Origin: JANLWK01 sp031364505 | GTDB taxonomy: Bacteria > Eisenbacteria > RBG-16-71-46 | Reading direction: 5' to 3' | DNA: 9,467 nt | Assembly (NCBI GenBank): GCA_031364505.1 | Contig: JANLWK010000388.1 | Span: 1 to 9,467, forward strand | Shown here: in pieces, positions 1-6,436 of the stretch | Layout: every line of letters begins with the position of its first letter | Numbering within the stretch: the first letter of the stretch is position 1 | Made by a program: the position numbers and the translations under genes | The notes under the pieces: model-generated | Seen by the model: only the letters and a program-made list of their open reading frames with translations | What the model was told of the DNA's origin: nothing | Database searches by the model: none

Positions 1-460
1 CCTCGGTCGCCGCCGCGCGCTGTGCCGGCGAGCGCCAGAAGATCGCCGAACGATACTGCGTGCCCTCGTCCGCGCCCTGTCGATTGGGCGTCGTCGGATC
101 GTGGAACGCGAAGAACACGCGCAGCAGATCGCGATACGAGATGACGCCGGGATCGAAGACGATGTCGACCGACTCGGCGTGACCCGTCGTGCCGCTGCAC
201 ACGCGCTCGTAGCTCGGGGCCTGCACGTCGCCGCCCGAGAACCCCGCGGTGACGCTCTGCACGCCCTTCAGGCGCTCGAAGATCGCGTTCATCGACCAGA
301 AGCATCCGCCGGCGAACGTGGCGATCTCGGTCGAGTGAGGGGCCGACGGTGCGCGGGACGCGGCGGGCGCGGCGAGCGCCGCCGGCGCGACGAGCATCGT
401 GGCGATGATGGCGAGCGCGCCGGACCAAATGCGGACCATCGCGCGGTGTTTACGGTGCAT
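1..460 (-). CDS. msrA: Exported peptide-methionine (S)-S-oxide reductase, C-terminus cut by window edge
   Basis: The enzyme reduces methionine-(S)-sulfoxide in proteins back to methionine. Reading from the ATG at 458-460 gives 153 codons before the window ends. Residues 1-30 form a signal peptide: a basic start (MHRKHR), a hydrophobic core, and a likely cleavage after A-L-A at about residue 30. This points to periplasmic or envelope action rather than the usual cytosolic form. The catalytic motif GGCFW holds Cys53. The other substrate-site residues known for MsrA are all present: Tyr84, Cys88 in the VCSG motif, Glu96 in TGHAE, and Asp131 and Tyr136 in ADEGTQYRS. A GGAG Shine-Dalgarno lies 7 nt before the ATG. 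Any C-terminal resolving cysteine or fused MsrB domain would lie outside the window. The family call is very secure; export is inferred from the signal peptide. Confidence 0.96.
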   Translation of the reverse strand, partial: MHRKHRAMVRIWSGALAIIATMLVAPAALAAPAASRAPSAPHSTEIATFAGGCFWSMNAIFERLKGVQSVTAGFSGGDVQAPSYERVCSGTTGHAESVDIVFDPGVISYRDLLRVFFAFHDPTTPNRQGADEGTQYRSAIFWRSPAQRAAATE

Positions 461-530
461 CGTGACACTCCGGTAAGGGGATGGGAACGGGGACCTCATC
501 GATCCTGCACATCCCGAGATACGTGGCGCA

Positions 531-543
531 TCACGCGGCGTGA
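531..543. promoter_or_regulatory. 13-bp perfect dyad TCACGCGGCGTGA, possible operator upstream of msrA
   Basis: Two 6-bp arms (TCACGC and GCGTGA) flank a single G. Pairing continues after one mismatch on each side with GC against GC. The element lies about 70 bp upstream of the msrA start and 44 bp beyond the stop of the preceding minus-strand gene. The 1-nt centre favours a protein-binding dyad over an RNA hairpin, and no T-run follows in either direction. The operator role is inferred; in GC-rich DNA such a dyad can occur by chance. Confidence 0.25.
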
Positions 544-587
544 CGCTTTCGCCAGCACCCCACCCCACAATGGCTGGACGCTTGGGA

Positions 588-2081
588 CTAGCGAAGCCAG
601 ACGAGCGAGCGGGTTCGCTCACCCCACGGCGTCGACAGACGCACGAGATACAGGCCTGCACCGGCGCGCGTGCCATCGGTTCCGATTCCCGACCACGTCC
701 ACGACTGCGGGCCCGCGCGGCCGTCGGCGGCATGCGACCAGACGCGCCGGCCGGCGGTGTCCACGATGTCGATGCGCACGCGGCCGGTCTGCGGCAGCGA
801 GAAGCGCAACTCGGTCGACTCGGTTCCGGGGTTCGGCTGCGGCGCCGACAGCGACAGTCCGGCCGCGGGCCCTCCCGGGACCGCGTTCACGTCGCCGATG
901 GTGAACACGCCGCCGGCCGCGTTCGCGTTGTTCCCCGTCGGGTCGGCGGCGGTGACGCGCACCACGGCGTTCTGGCTCCCGGGCCCGGTCACGTTCCAGG
1001 AATAGGTGCCCGTATTGGGAAGGCCGTGTGCGATCTCGTCGAACGGTCCGCCCGGCCCGGACGTCGAGAGGTCCAGGTCGATCGAGCCGACGGCAATGTC
1101 GTCCGAGGCGGACCACGTGATGTCGTGCGGGTCGCCGACCATCCACAGCTCGCCGCCGGCGGGTGACGTCAGGCTCACGGACGGCGCCTGCGAATCGCGG
1201 GTCACCCACAGCGTGGCGTTGAGGAAGAACACGCTGTCGGATCCCGCGGCCTCGCCCCAGCCGTCGAAGATGCTGGTGTTACCGGGAGTCGCCGAGCCGT
1301 CGTCGATGGGCGAGCTGTCGCCGGCCATGACGACGCGGCCCGCGCCGTACGTGCACGACGCCGCCATCACGTTCACGAGGCCCTGCCCGCCGCCGTTCAT
1401 CCACACCTCGCCGCGCACGGTCGGGTTCACCTCGGGATGCAGCGTGAACGTCGTGCCGTTGTGGAACTCGAGGCCGGTCACGGTGCCTTCGGGGCCGTGC
1501 GTGACCAGGTCGGACGGCGACGCGTTGATGTTCGTCGACCAGACCTGGGTGACGTTGTTGTTCGCGTCGCCGCTCACGCCCCAGTGAACGCCGAGCAGGA
1601 ACCCGGGATCGAACGCGTTCCAGATCATCGGCGAATCCTGCCCGTCGTTGTTCCGGTCGGATTGCCAGTGGTCTCCCACCGCGACGAGCCCGCCGCCGTC
1701 GTGCACGAAGTTCAGGATCGCCGTGACCTCTGAGGCGCTGAACAGCGTGTTCGGCTCGGGCACGATGAACACGTCCCAGTTCGACAGGTCGTAGGTACCC
1801 GCGGTGCCGTAGGTGATCGTGCCGGTGTTTGTCGCGACCGTGTAGCCGCGCTTGACGAGGTCCACGCCCCACGACGAGAGCCCGCCGAGCCAGTAGGTCC
1901 GTGGCGTCGCGGGACCGATGCCGGCCTGCGCGGGCGACGGGACCGGCTGGGTGTCGTCGATGATCCAGTCCGCATTGCCGGCGGTCTCGGCGTGCGCGTT
2001 GTCGAACAGCGCCCGCTTGGCGGCCGGGGCCGGCCCCGCGGCGAGCAGCAGGAACACGAGGGCGATGAGACTCGAGCGCAT
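588..2081 (-). CDS. Secreted multidomain protein with Ig-like and FlgD-like C-terminal domains
   Basis: This is a 497-residue secreted protein of unknown function. I chose the ATG at 2079-2081 over an in-frame start 18 codons upstream, because it directly precedes a signal peptide (MRSSLIALVFLLLAAG, cleavage near residue 21) and has an AAAGG Shine-Dalgarno 6-7 nt upstream. Residues 22-295 form an alpha/beta domain with the signatures LFDNAHAETAGNADWIID, IVPEPN (107-111), GGLVAVGD and GRVVMAGDSSPIDDG. These resemble a glutamine-amidotransferase-like or hydrolase-like fold seen in secreted bacterial proteins, but I cannot name the family securely. Residues 142-149 (DRNNDGQD) resemble a calcium-binding loop. 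Residues 299-397 are an Ig-like domain (SVSLTSPAGGELW, ITWSASD). Residues 408-497 are a FlgD-like Ig domain (PQPNPGTESTELRFSLPQTG, GLYLVRL), which often serves as a C-terminal sorting or anchoring module. It reads in the same direction as msrA, with a 127-bp gap. Confidence 0.9.
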   Translation of the reverse strand: MRSSLIALVFLLLAAGPAPAAKRALFDNAHAETAGNADWIIDDTQPVPSPAQAGIGPATPRTYWLGGLSSWGVDLVKRGYTVATNTGTITYGTAGTYDLSNWDVFIVPEPNTLFSASEVTAILNFVHDGGGLVAVGDHWQSDRNNDGQDSPMIWNAFDPGFLLGVHWGVSGDANNNVTQVWSTNINASPSDLVTHGPEGTVTGLEFHNGTTFTLHPEVNPTVRGEVWMNGGGQGLVNVMAASCTYGAGRVVMAGDSSPIDDGSATPGNTSIFDGWGEAAGSDSVFFLNATLWVTRDSQAPSVSLTSPAGGELWMVGDPHDITWSASDDIAVGSIDLDLSTSGPGGPFDEIAHGLPNTGTYSWNVTGPGSQNAVVRVTAADPTGNNANAAGGVFTIGDVNAVPGGPAAGLSLSAPQPNPGTESTELRFSLPQTGRVRIDIVDTAGRRVWSHAADGRAGPQSWTWSGIGTDGTRAGAGLYLVRLSTPWGERTRSLVWLR

Positions 2082-2318
2082 GGGACACCTTTGCGAGATG
2101 AGAGCCGGGCGCCGTGGAGACGAGGCGTAGCGCACCCGAGCATCAATCTTAGCCCCGGCAGGGGCGGGGCACCAGCCCTCGGATATGCGTTCCGGCGAGT
2201 GGAGAACTCGCTCGTCCGGCCAGTCGCCCGGCTGGACTGACGCGCCACGTCCTCATCCAATGACAACTCGGCCCCGTAAAGGAAGCGAACGGCGGCCGGC
2301 GAGTGCGACGAGCGTCGT
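2082..2318. other. Divergent intergenic region without a supported gene
   Basis: These 237 bp separate the divergently oriented secreted-protein gene (minus) and fasciclin remnant (plus). A TAAGAT hexamer on the minus strand (2146-2151) could be a -10 element for the secreted-protein gene, but no credible -35 is visible at the right distance. A short hairpin (GCCCC, GGCA loop, GGGGC) occupies 2152-2165. I searched all three plus-strand frames for the missing N-terminal half of the fasciclin domain and found nothing recognisable before about 2290. Confidence 0.35.
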
Positions 2319-2510
2319 GTGATGAAGGCCGACAAGGGCATCGCAACGTTGAAGACCGTCAGCGGCGGCACGCTGTGGGCCATGATGAACGGCCCGCGCA
2401 ACATCGTCATCAAGGACGAGTCCGGCAACGTCGCAGACATCTCGACCTACGACGTGATCCAGTCGAACGGCGTCGTCCAGGTGATCGACAAGGTGCTGAT
2501 GCCGCGATAG
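2319..2510 (+). pseudogene. Fasciclin (FAS1) domain remnant, C-terminal half only
   Basis: The open frame (GTG directly followed by ATG) encodes 63 residues that match the second half of a FAS1 adhesion domain: MKADKGIATLKTVSGG, then NIVIKDESGNVADISTYDV, then QSNGVVQVIDKVLMP, which is the conserved ending of the fold. A full FAS1 domain is about 130-140 residues and is normally preceded by a signal peptide; here the first half and the signal are missing. The frame closes upstream at a TAA (2277-2279), and I see no Shine-Dalgarno before the GTG. In another frame the codons just upstream read A-T-S-V, close to the usual T-S-A-D-V-M-K, so a one-base deletion near 2314-2318 is possible, with homology lost further upstream. 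Family assignment is firm. Whether it is a dead remnant or a translated small protein is uncertain; remnant is more likely. Confidence 0.65.
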
Positions 2511-2534
2511 TGAACCACCATCCCCGCGGAGCCG

Positions 2535-2563
2535 CGGCCCGGAGGACGACGTCCAGGCCGTTT
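2535..2563. terminator. Hairpin between convergent genes, candidate terminator
   Basis: An outer stem CGGCC (2535-2539) pairs with GGCCG (2556-2560). An inner stem GGACG (2544-2548) pairs with CGTCC (2550-2554). An asymmetric internal loop separates them, and only a short TTT follows on the plus strand. It sits in the 69-bp gap between the plus-strand fasciclin remnant and the minus-strand kinase gene, where a terminator is expected. The inner loop is a single base, so at least one pair must open, and the T-tract is weak. Confidence 0.35.
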
Positions 2564-2579
2564 CCGTGCGGTGGCTTGC

Positions 2580-4829
2580 TTACTCCGGCAGCCCGATCTT
2601 CTCGAGGTACTTCGCCCAGCGCGGGTCGTGGCGGAGGTTCTCGAACCAGGGCACGACCCGCGTCAGGAGGACGCCCGAGTCGTGCAGCTCGTAGGAGCGA
2701 TCGAGCCAGTGGAACGCGTCGTCGATCTCTCCCCGGACGGCGTGGACGGATGCGAATTGATAGCCCCACTGGTCGCCCAGCGTCTTCGCCCGAGCCAGCG
2801 CGGCATCGGACTCAGCGGATTTGCCGGTCAGGTGGTAGGCGATCGACAGCGAATAGTCCCGATATCCTGCCGAGACTTCTTTCCGGATCTCTTCGAGCGC
2901 GTCGTGCGCCCGGCCCAATCTCAGGTAGTAGAGTCCCAGACTGGAATGCCCGCCCACCATCTCGGGACTCAATGCCAGGGCCTTCCGCAGGCTCTCGCAC
3001 GCCCCTTCGAGATCTCCCGACCAGCCGCGAACGCGGCCGTGATTCACATGAGCGCCGGGATCGAGCGGATCGATCTCGAGCGCCTTGCGTACGAGCTCGA
3101 GGCCCTCGTCGAAGCGCCCCATCGCGGCCTCGTAGACGCCAACCGTCCATAGCGGCTCGCTCGCTCCGGGGGCGAGGGCCATCGCCCGGCGCGCCGACTC
3201 GAGGCAATCCTTCCAGCGAAATTCCAGCGAGCCGAGAATCCAGGTCATCACGAGATGCGCCTCGGAGAGTCCGCCGTCGAGGGCGAGCGCGCGCTCCGCG
3301 GCCCGTCGTGCCGCCCGATGGCTCTCGAACGTGTCCGCGTACCCGTAGAACGCCGCGAACACGTGCGCCTTCGCCATGGCGGCCCACGCCCGCGCATCGT
3401 CCGGGCACTTCTCGATCGCCTGCCGGCACAACGCCACCGCCTTCGTATAGGCGGGCTCCGAATTCTGGCGGATGAGATGGTTGGCGCGCAGCACCAGCTC
3501 GAAGCACTCGGCATTCTGCTTCGCCGGGCCGGCCGGCTTGCCGAGCAGCGTCACCTGCAGCACTGCCGACACCGAGCGGGCGATGTCGTCCTGGACGGCG
3601 AAGATGTCCTCGAGCACGCGGTCGTAGGTGTCGGACCACAGGTGGAATCCGTCCGAGACCTTGATCAGCTGGGCCGTGATGCGCACGCGATTGCCGGCCT
3701 TCCGCACGCTGCCCTCGAGCAGCGTGCCGACGCCGAGCTTCTGGCCGATCTCGCGCAGGTCCTCGTGCTTGCCCTTGAACGCGAACGACGACGTGCGCCC
3801 GGTCACCTTCAGCTCGGGAATCCGCGCGAGGACGTTGAGCAGCTCCTCGGTCAGGCCGTCCGAGAAGTACTCGTTTTCGGGATCGGCGCTCATGTTGTTG
3901 AACGGCAGCACCGCGATCGACGGCCGCGCGTCGGCGGCGGGTGCGGCCGTCGTGCTCGAACTCCCCTCGAGCGAGCGCTGCAGCCGTCGCAGCTCGCTGT
4001 GAAGATCACTCGCGCTCTGGAAGCGGTCGCGCGGCGACTTCTCGAGGCACCGGCCGACGATGCGCTCGAGCTCGCCCGGCAGGTCCGCGCGGGCGCTCGA
4101 CAGCGGCCTCGGCGTGTCACGCAGCACCGCGGAGCTCACGTCCGCGAGGCTCGCGCCGCCGAACGGGCGCCGGCCGGTCGCCAGCTCGTAGACGAGAATG
4201 CCGAAGGCGAATACGTCCGTCCGCGCGTCCACCGCATCTCCACGCACTTGCTCGGGCGCCATGTATGGAACGGTGCCCAGCAACTGACCCGCGCTCGACA
4301 GCGGCGCCTCCAGCGTCATGGCCTGCGTGGCGTCCTGCCGTGATTCCGACTGCGCGGGCTTCGCGAGCCCGAAGTCCAGCACCTTGACCCGTCCGTCGCC
4401 CGACACCATCACGTTCGCGGGCTTGAGATCGCGGTGCACGACGCCCTTGCCGTGCGCGGCGACGAGCGCGTCCGACAGCGGGATGGCGAGGTCGAGGATC
4501 TTCTCGACCGGCAGGCCGCCCGGCACGAGGACCCGGTCGAGGCCCTGCCCCTCGACCAACTCCATCGTCAGGAAGCGCGTGCCCGCGTCTTCCTCGATCG
4601 AGTACAGCGTGATGATGTTCGGGTGGTTGAGCCCCGCCACGGTGCGTGCCTCGCGCTCGAACCGGGCGAGCCGGTCGGGATCCCGCGCGACGGCGTCGGG
4701 CAATACCTTCAGCGCGACGTCGCGGCCGAGGCGCGGGTCGCGTGCGCGGAACACCTCACCCATGCCTCCCGCGCCGAGCGGCGAGAGGATCGTGTAGGGA
4801 CCGAGCGTGGCACCGGGTGCAAGGGGCAT
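2580..4829 (-). CDS. Hanks-type serine/threonine protein kinase with TolB-like domain and TPR repeats
   Basis: This 749-residue signalling kinase phosphorylates Ser/Thr on protein targets. Kinase domain, residues 11-285: glycine loop GAGGMGEV (19-26), Lys41 in VALK, alpha-C Glu60, HRDLKPAN with catalytic Asp134, DFG at 152-154, and APE at 191-193. It is an RD kinase, so activation-loop phosphorylation is likely. After a Ser/Thr/Ala-rich linker, residues 303-425 form a TolB/FlgO-like domain (PSIAVLPFNNMSADPENEYF, EGSVRK, LWSDTYDR) common in bacterial kinases and cyclases of this architecture. Residues 440-700 carry TPR-type helical repeats, and the protein ends in the usual LRHDPRWAKYLEKIGLP tail. 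I see no membrane segment, so the protein looks cytosolic and may depend on a membrane partner. A G-rich stretch (GGGGGA) just before the ATG may be the ribosome site. It is the third gene of a minus-strand cluster, 58 bp after the degenerate GGDEF gene. Substrates cannot be told from the sequence. Confidence 0.97.
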   Translation of the reverse strand: MPLAPGATLGPYTILSPLGAGGMGEVFRARDPRLGRDVALKVLPDAVARDPDRLARFEREARTVAGLNHPNIITLYSIEEDAGTRFLTMELVEGQGLDRVLVPGGLPVEKILDLAIPLSDALVAAHGKGVVHRDLKPANVMVSGDGRVKVLDFGLAKPAQSESRQDATQAMTLEAPLSSAGQLLGTVPYMAPEQVRGDAVDARTDVFAFGILVYELATGRRPFGGASLADVSSAVLRDTPRPLSSARADLPGELERIVGRCLEKSPRDRFQSASDLHSELRRLQRSLEGSSSTTAAPAADARPSIAVLPFNNMSADPENEYFSDGLTEELLNVLARIPELKVTGRTSSFAFKGKHEDLREIGQKLGVGTLLEGSVRKAGNRVRITAQLIKVSDGFHLWSDTYDRVLEDIFAVQDDIARSVSAVLQVTLLGKPAGPAKQNAECFELVLRANHLIRQNSEPAYTKAVALCRQAIEKCPDDARAWAAMAKAHVFAAFYGYADTFESHRAARRAAERALALDGGLSEAHLVMTWILGSLEFRWKDCLESARRAMALAPGASEPLWTVGVYEAAMGRFDEGLELVRKALEIDPLDPGAHVNHGRVRGWSGDLEGACESLRKALALSPEMVGGHSSLGLYYLRLGRAHDALEEIRKEVSAGYRDYSLSIAYHLTGKSAESDAALARAKTLGDQWGYQFASVHAVRGEIDDAFHWLDRSYELHDSGVLLTRVVPWFENLRHDPRWAKYLEKIGLPE

Positions 4830-4887
4830 GTCCCCCGCAATCTATCCCAGCGGGGCGGCGCGACGAAGAGGACTCGAGTGAGCGCCC

Positions 4888-5679
4888 CTAGGCGGCGGCC
4901 TGAGTCTCCTCGGCGACGCTCGGTGCCTCGGGGGCGCCGCAGAGCGCCCGGATGGCGGCGAGATCCTCGTCCGCCCCGAGTATCTCGACGCGCGTCGCAT
5001 CGTCCGGCCCGCGCAGTATCCGCCGCACGCCCGCGTTCACGCGGGCGGCCGCGATCCCGGCGCCGGCCTTGCCGGTGTGCGGCAGCACGAGCAGGAAGCG
5101 TCCGTCGTCGAGGCGGGCGACGTCGTCGACGAGTCGAACGTCGCCGCGCACCTGGTTCGCGACGGCGCGCAGCGAGGCGGGGCTCAGGTGATCCGAGTCC
5201 GCGAGCGAGAGGGTCACGAGCGAGAACGTCGTCCGGTACCGCTCGTATTCACCGACCAACGACCGGACCATGCCGGCGACGTAGCGCTCGTTGAACAATT
5301 GCGTGCATTCGTCGAGGTTCGAGGCGTTCTCGAGGCTGGCGAGCAGGTATCGAACGCGCCCGCACAACGCTCCGCCGGCGATGCCCACCACGCCGTACGT
5401 GAGCATGCGAATCAGGACCAGCCCCAGCGCGTCCGGCGAAAACCCTTCGCGAAGGAGCAACGGGAACCGCAGCGCGACGTAGACGACGACCGCCAGCACG
5501 GCGGTCACGGTTCCGCCCTTGCGCCCCCAGTGGACCGCGCCGACGAGCACGACCAGCAGCAGGGATTGGGCGATCAATTCCTCGATCAGCAGTCCATTGC
5601 GAAACGCGGAGAGCACCGCTGCCGCGGCGGATACCGCGCCGACGGACAGCGCCAGCCACTCGAAGCGCGAATACTTCAC
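4888..5679 (-). CDS. Membrane protein with degenerate GGDEF domain (DDGRF) and intact I-site
   Basis: This 263-residue protein starts at a GTG (5677-5679) with an AGAGG Shine-Dalgarno 6 nt upstream. Residues 7-108 hold about four hydrophobic membrane segments (roughly 8-25, 35-50, 56-75, 86-106). Residues 122-222 align with a GGDEF (diguanylate cyclase) domain: LDECTQLFNERYV stands where DxLTGLxNRR normally is, and VDDVARL-DDGRF-LLVLPHTG stands where DxxARYGGDEFxxLLP normally is. The catalytic GGDEF is replaced by DDGRF (191-195), and the NDxxGHxxGD segment is missing, so cyclase activity is very unlikely. The c-di-GMP inhibitory site RxxD is kept (Arg182, Asp185), exactly five residues before the motif. 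That pattern suggests a c-di-GMP-binding effector; this is inference. The C-terminal 40 residues after the domain are acidic and Ala-rich. It lies between the pilin-like gene (36 bp upstream) and the kinase gene (58 bp downstream), probably in one transcript. Confidence 0.88.
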   Translation of the reverse strand: MKYSRFEWLALSVGAVSAAAAVLSAFRNGLLIEELIAQSLLLVVLVGAVHWGRKGGTVTAVLAVVVYVALRFPLLLREGFSPDALGLVLIRMLTYGVVGIAGGALCGRVRYLLASLENASNLDECTQLFNERYVAGMVRSLVGEYERYRTTFSLVTLSLADSDHLSPASLRAVANQVRGDVRLVDDVARLDDGRFLLVLPHTGKAGAGIAAARVNAGVRRILRGPDDATRVEILGADEDLAAIRALCGAPEAPSVAEETQAAA

Positions 5680-5715
5680 GTCAGGCCTCTTGCGTTGGGG
5701 GCAGGATGCACGGGT

Positions 5716-6069
5716 TCACTGGGGCGAGTGCGCGGGGTTCGTGCACGTCACGAGGCCGGATTCGCGGTCGTATACGTACGCCTTCTCGAGGTCGGCGGGA
5801 CACCGGGCGAAGTACTGCGGCGCATCGGAGTAGTAGCGCCGGACGGCCCACAACGTCCGGGGATTGATGCCGGCGTTGTTCGCGTCGTAGGCGGCGATCG
5901 CGTCGCACATCTGGCGCTGGTTGTGGATGCACGCGATGCGCTGGGCGCGGTCCTGTCCGAAGGCGTGCGACAGCGTCACGAACGCGGACAGCGTGCCGAG
6001 GATCGTGATGACCGCGATGGCCTTGTTGAGACGCATGCCGCCGGAGCGTCGCGTGTGAGGCGTTTTCAT
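5716..6069 (-). CDS. Pilin/pseudopilin-like protein with atypical N-terminus (Lys at +5)
   Basis: This is a 117-residue protein. I chose the ATG at 6067-6069 because a strong GGAGG Shine-Dalgarno lies 4 nt upstream; the longer frame to 6153 adds 28 residues without ribosome-site support. The start is basic (MKTPHTRRSGG), followed by MRLNKAIAVITILGTLSAFV. Aligning Gly11 with the prepilin cleavage glycine puts Lys16 at +5, where type IV pilins have Glu, and puts the conserved +14 glycine of the I-I-G-I-L segment on Gly25. The remainder follows the small cysteine-containing pseudopilin pattern: ACIHNQRQMCDAIAAYDANN, then RCPADLEKAYVYD, then a closing TCTNPAHS. Cysteines are at 47, 55, 90 and 109. 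The protein is probably anchored in the inner membrane by residues 17-35; whether a prepilin peptidase cuts it is doubtful. It is the first gene of the cluster with the degenerate GGDEF and kinase genes. The family call is moderate and rests on pattern alone. Confidence 0.72.
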   Translation of the reverse strand: MKTPHTRRSGGMRLNKAIAVITILGTLSAFVTLSHAFGQDRAQRIACIHNQRQMCDAIAAYDANNAGINPRTLWAVRRYYSDAPQYFARCPADLEKAYVYDRESGLVTCTNPAHSPQ

Positions 6070-6196
6070 CCCACCTCCGTGTATGGCATGCCCGACCGGC
6101 CGTGCACCGGACGCGCGCGGGGAACACAGGGTCCCCCATGTGCCTATCGGCAAGTCGGAGGCGCGGCATGAGCCAACAGCGCGGCCCGAATGCGGG

Positions 6197-6238
6197 CCCG
6201 GCCCCGCGCGTCCCGGCGCTCGCAGGCGCGCGGCCGGG
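6197..6238. repeat. GC-rich inverted repeat with 2-nt bulge
   Basis: The left arm CCCGGCCCCGCGCG (6197-6210) pairs with the right arm CGCGCGGCCGGG (6227-6238), giving 12 pairs and a two-C bulge. The loop is 16 nt. No T-run follows on either strand. It lies about 130 bp upstream of the pilin-like gene start and 210 bp upstream of the GH38-like gene start, so it may be a structural or regulatory element, or chance pairing in GC-rich DNA. Confidence 0.3.
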
Positions 6239-6263
6239 GGCGCGACGCTGTAGTTCCTTCCGA

Positions 6264-6310
6264 CCTTTGTAGAGAGCGAACCCTCAGGGGGCCTGCCATC
6301 GCCTCAAAGG
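6264..6310 (+). promoter_or_regulatory. Possible structured 5' leader element upstream of the GH38-like gene
   Basis: CCTTTG (6264-6269) pairs with CAAAGG (6305-6310). Inside, GCGA (6276-6279) pairs with TCGC (6299-6302), and the terminal loop holds CCC-TCA-GGG. It lies about 140 bp before the GH38-like start, in the less GC-rich part of the gap. I do not recognise any known riboswitch consensus in it. Without covariation this remains a tentative fold. Confidence 0.2.
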
Positions 6311-6436
6311 ACGCGTAACTCATTGTCATCGCGAGAGTCGCACGATGGCCCGACTGATGCTCTAGGCGTGTCCAACCCGGCGCAGGGTCAGGGAGGAGCC
6401 GCGCCGGGATCGAGTCTGCCACTTGGCTTCGAACCC

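Noticed and set aside
2082..2135. Extended N-terminus (18 more codons) of the 497-residue secreted protein
   Set aside because: The added residues would precede the signal peptide with a Pro/Arg-rich stretch. The internal ATG at 2079-2081 has a good Shine-Dalgarno and begins the signal peptide directly.
2303..3475. Plus-strand open frame of 390 codons opposite the kinase gene
   Set aside because: The product is dominated by Arg, Ser and Pro and overlaps both the fasciclin remnant and the kinase in other frames. No motif supports it.
3255..4343. Plus-strand open frame of 362 codons opposite the kinase gene
   Set aside because: It is an antisense shadow of the TolB/TPR and kinase coding sequence, with low-complexity Arg/Leu/His composition and no family resemblance.
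5077..6171. Plus-strand open frame of 364 codons spanning the GGDEF-like and pilin-like genes
   Set aside because: It runs antisense across two genes with recognisable products, and its composition (Arg, His, Asp, Val) is that of a shadow frame.
6241..6360. Possible c-di-GMP (GEMM-type) riboswitch, suggested by the nearby GGDEF-like gene
   Set aside because: The conserved GEMM core strings and tetraloop/receptor layout are not present. The pairing seen at 6264-6310 does not match that architecture.
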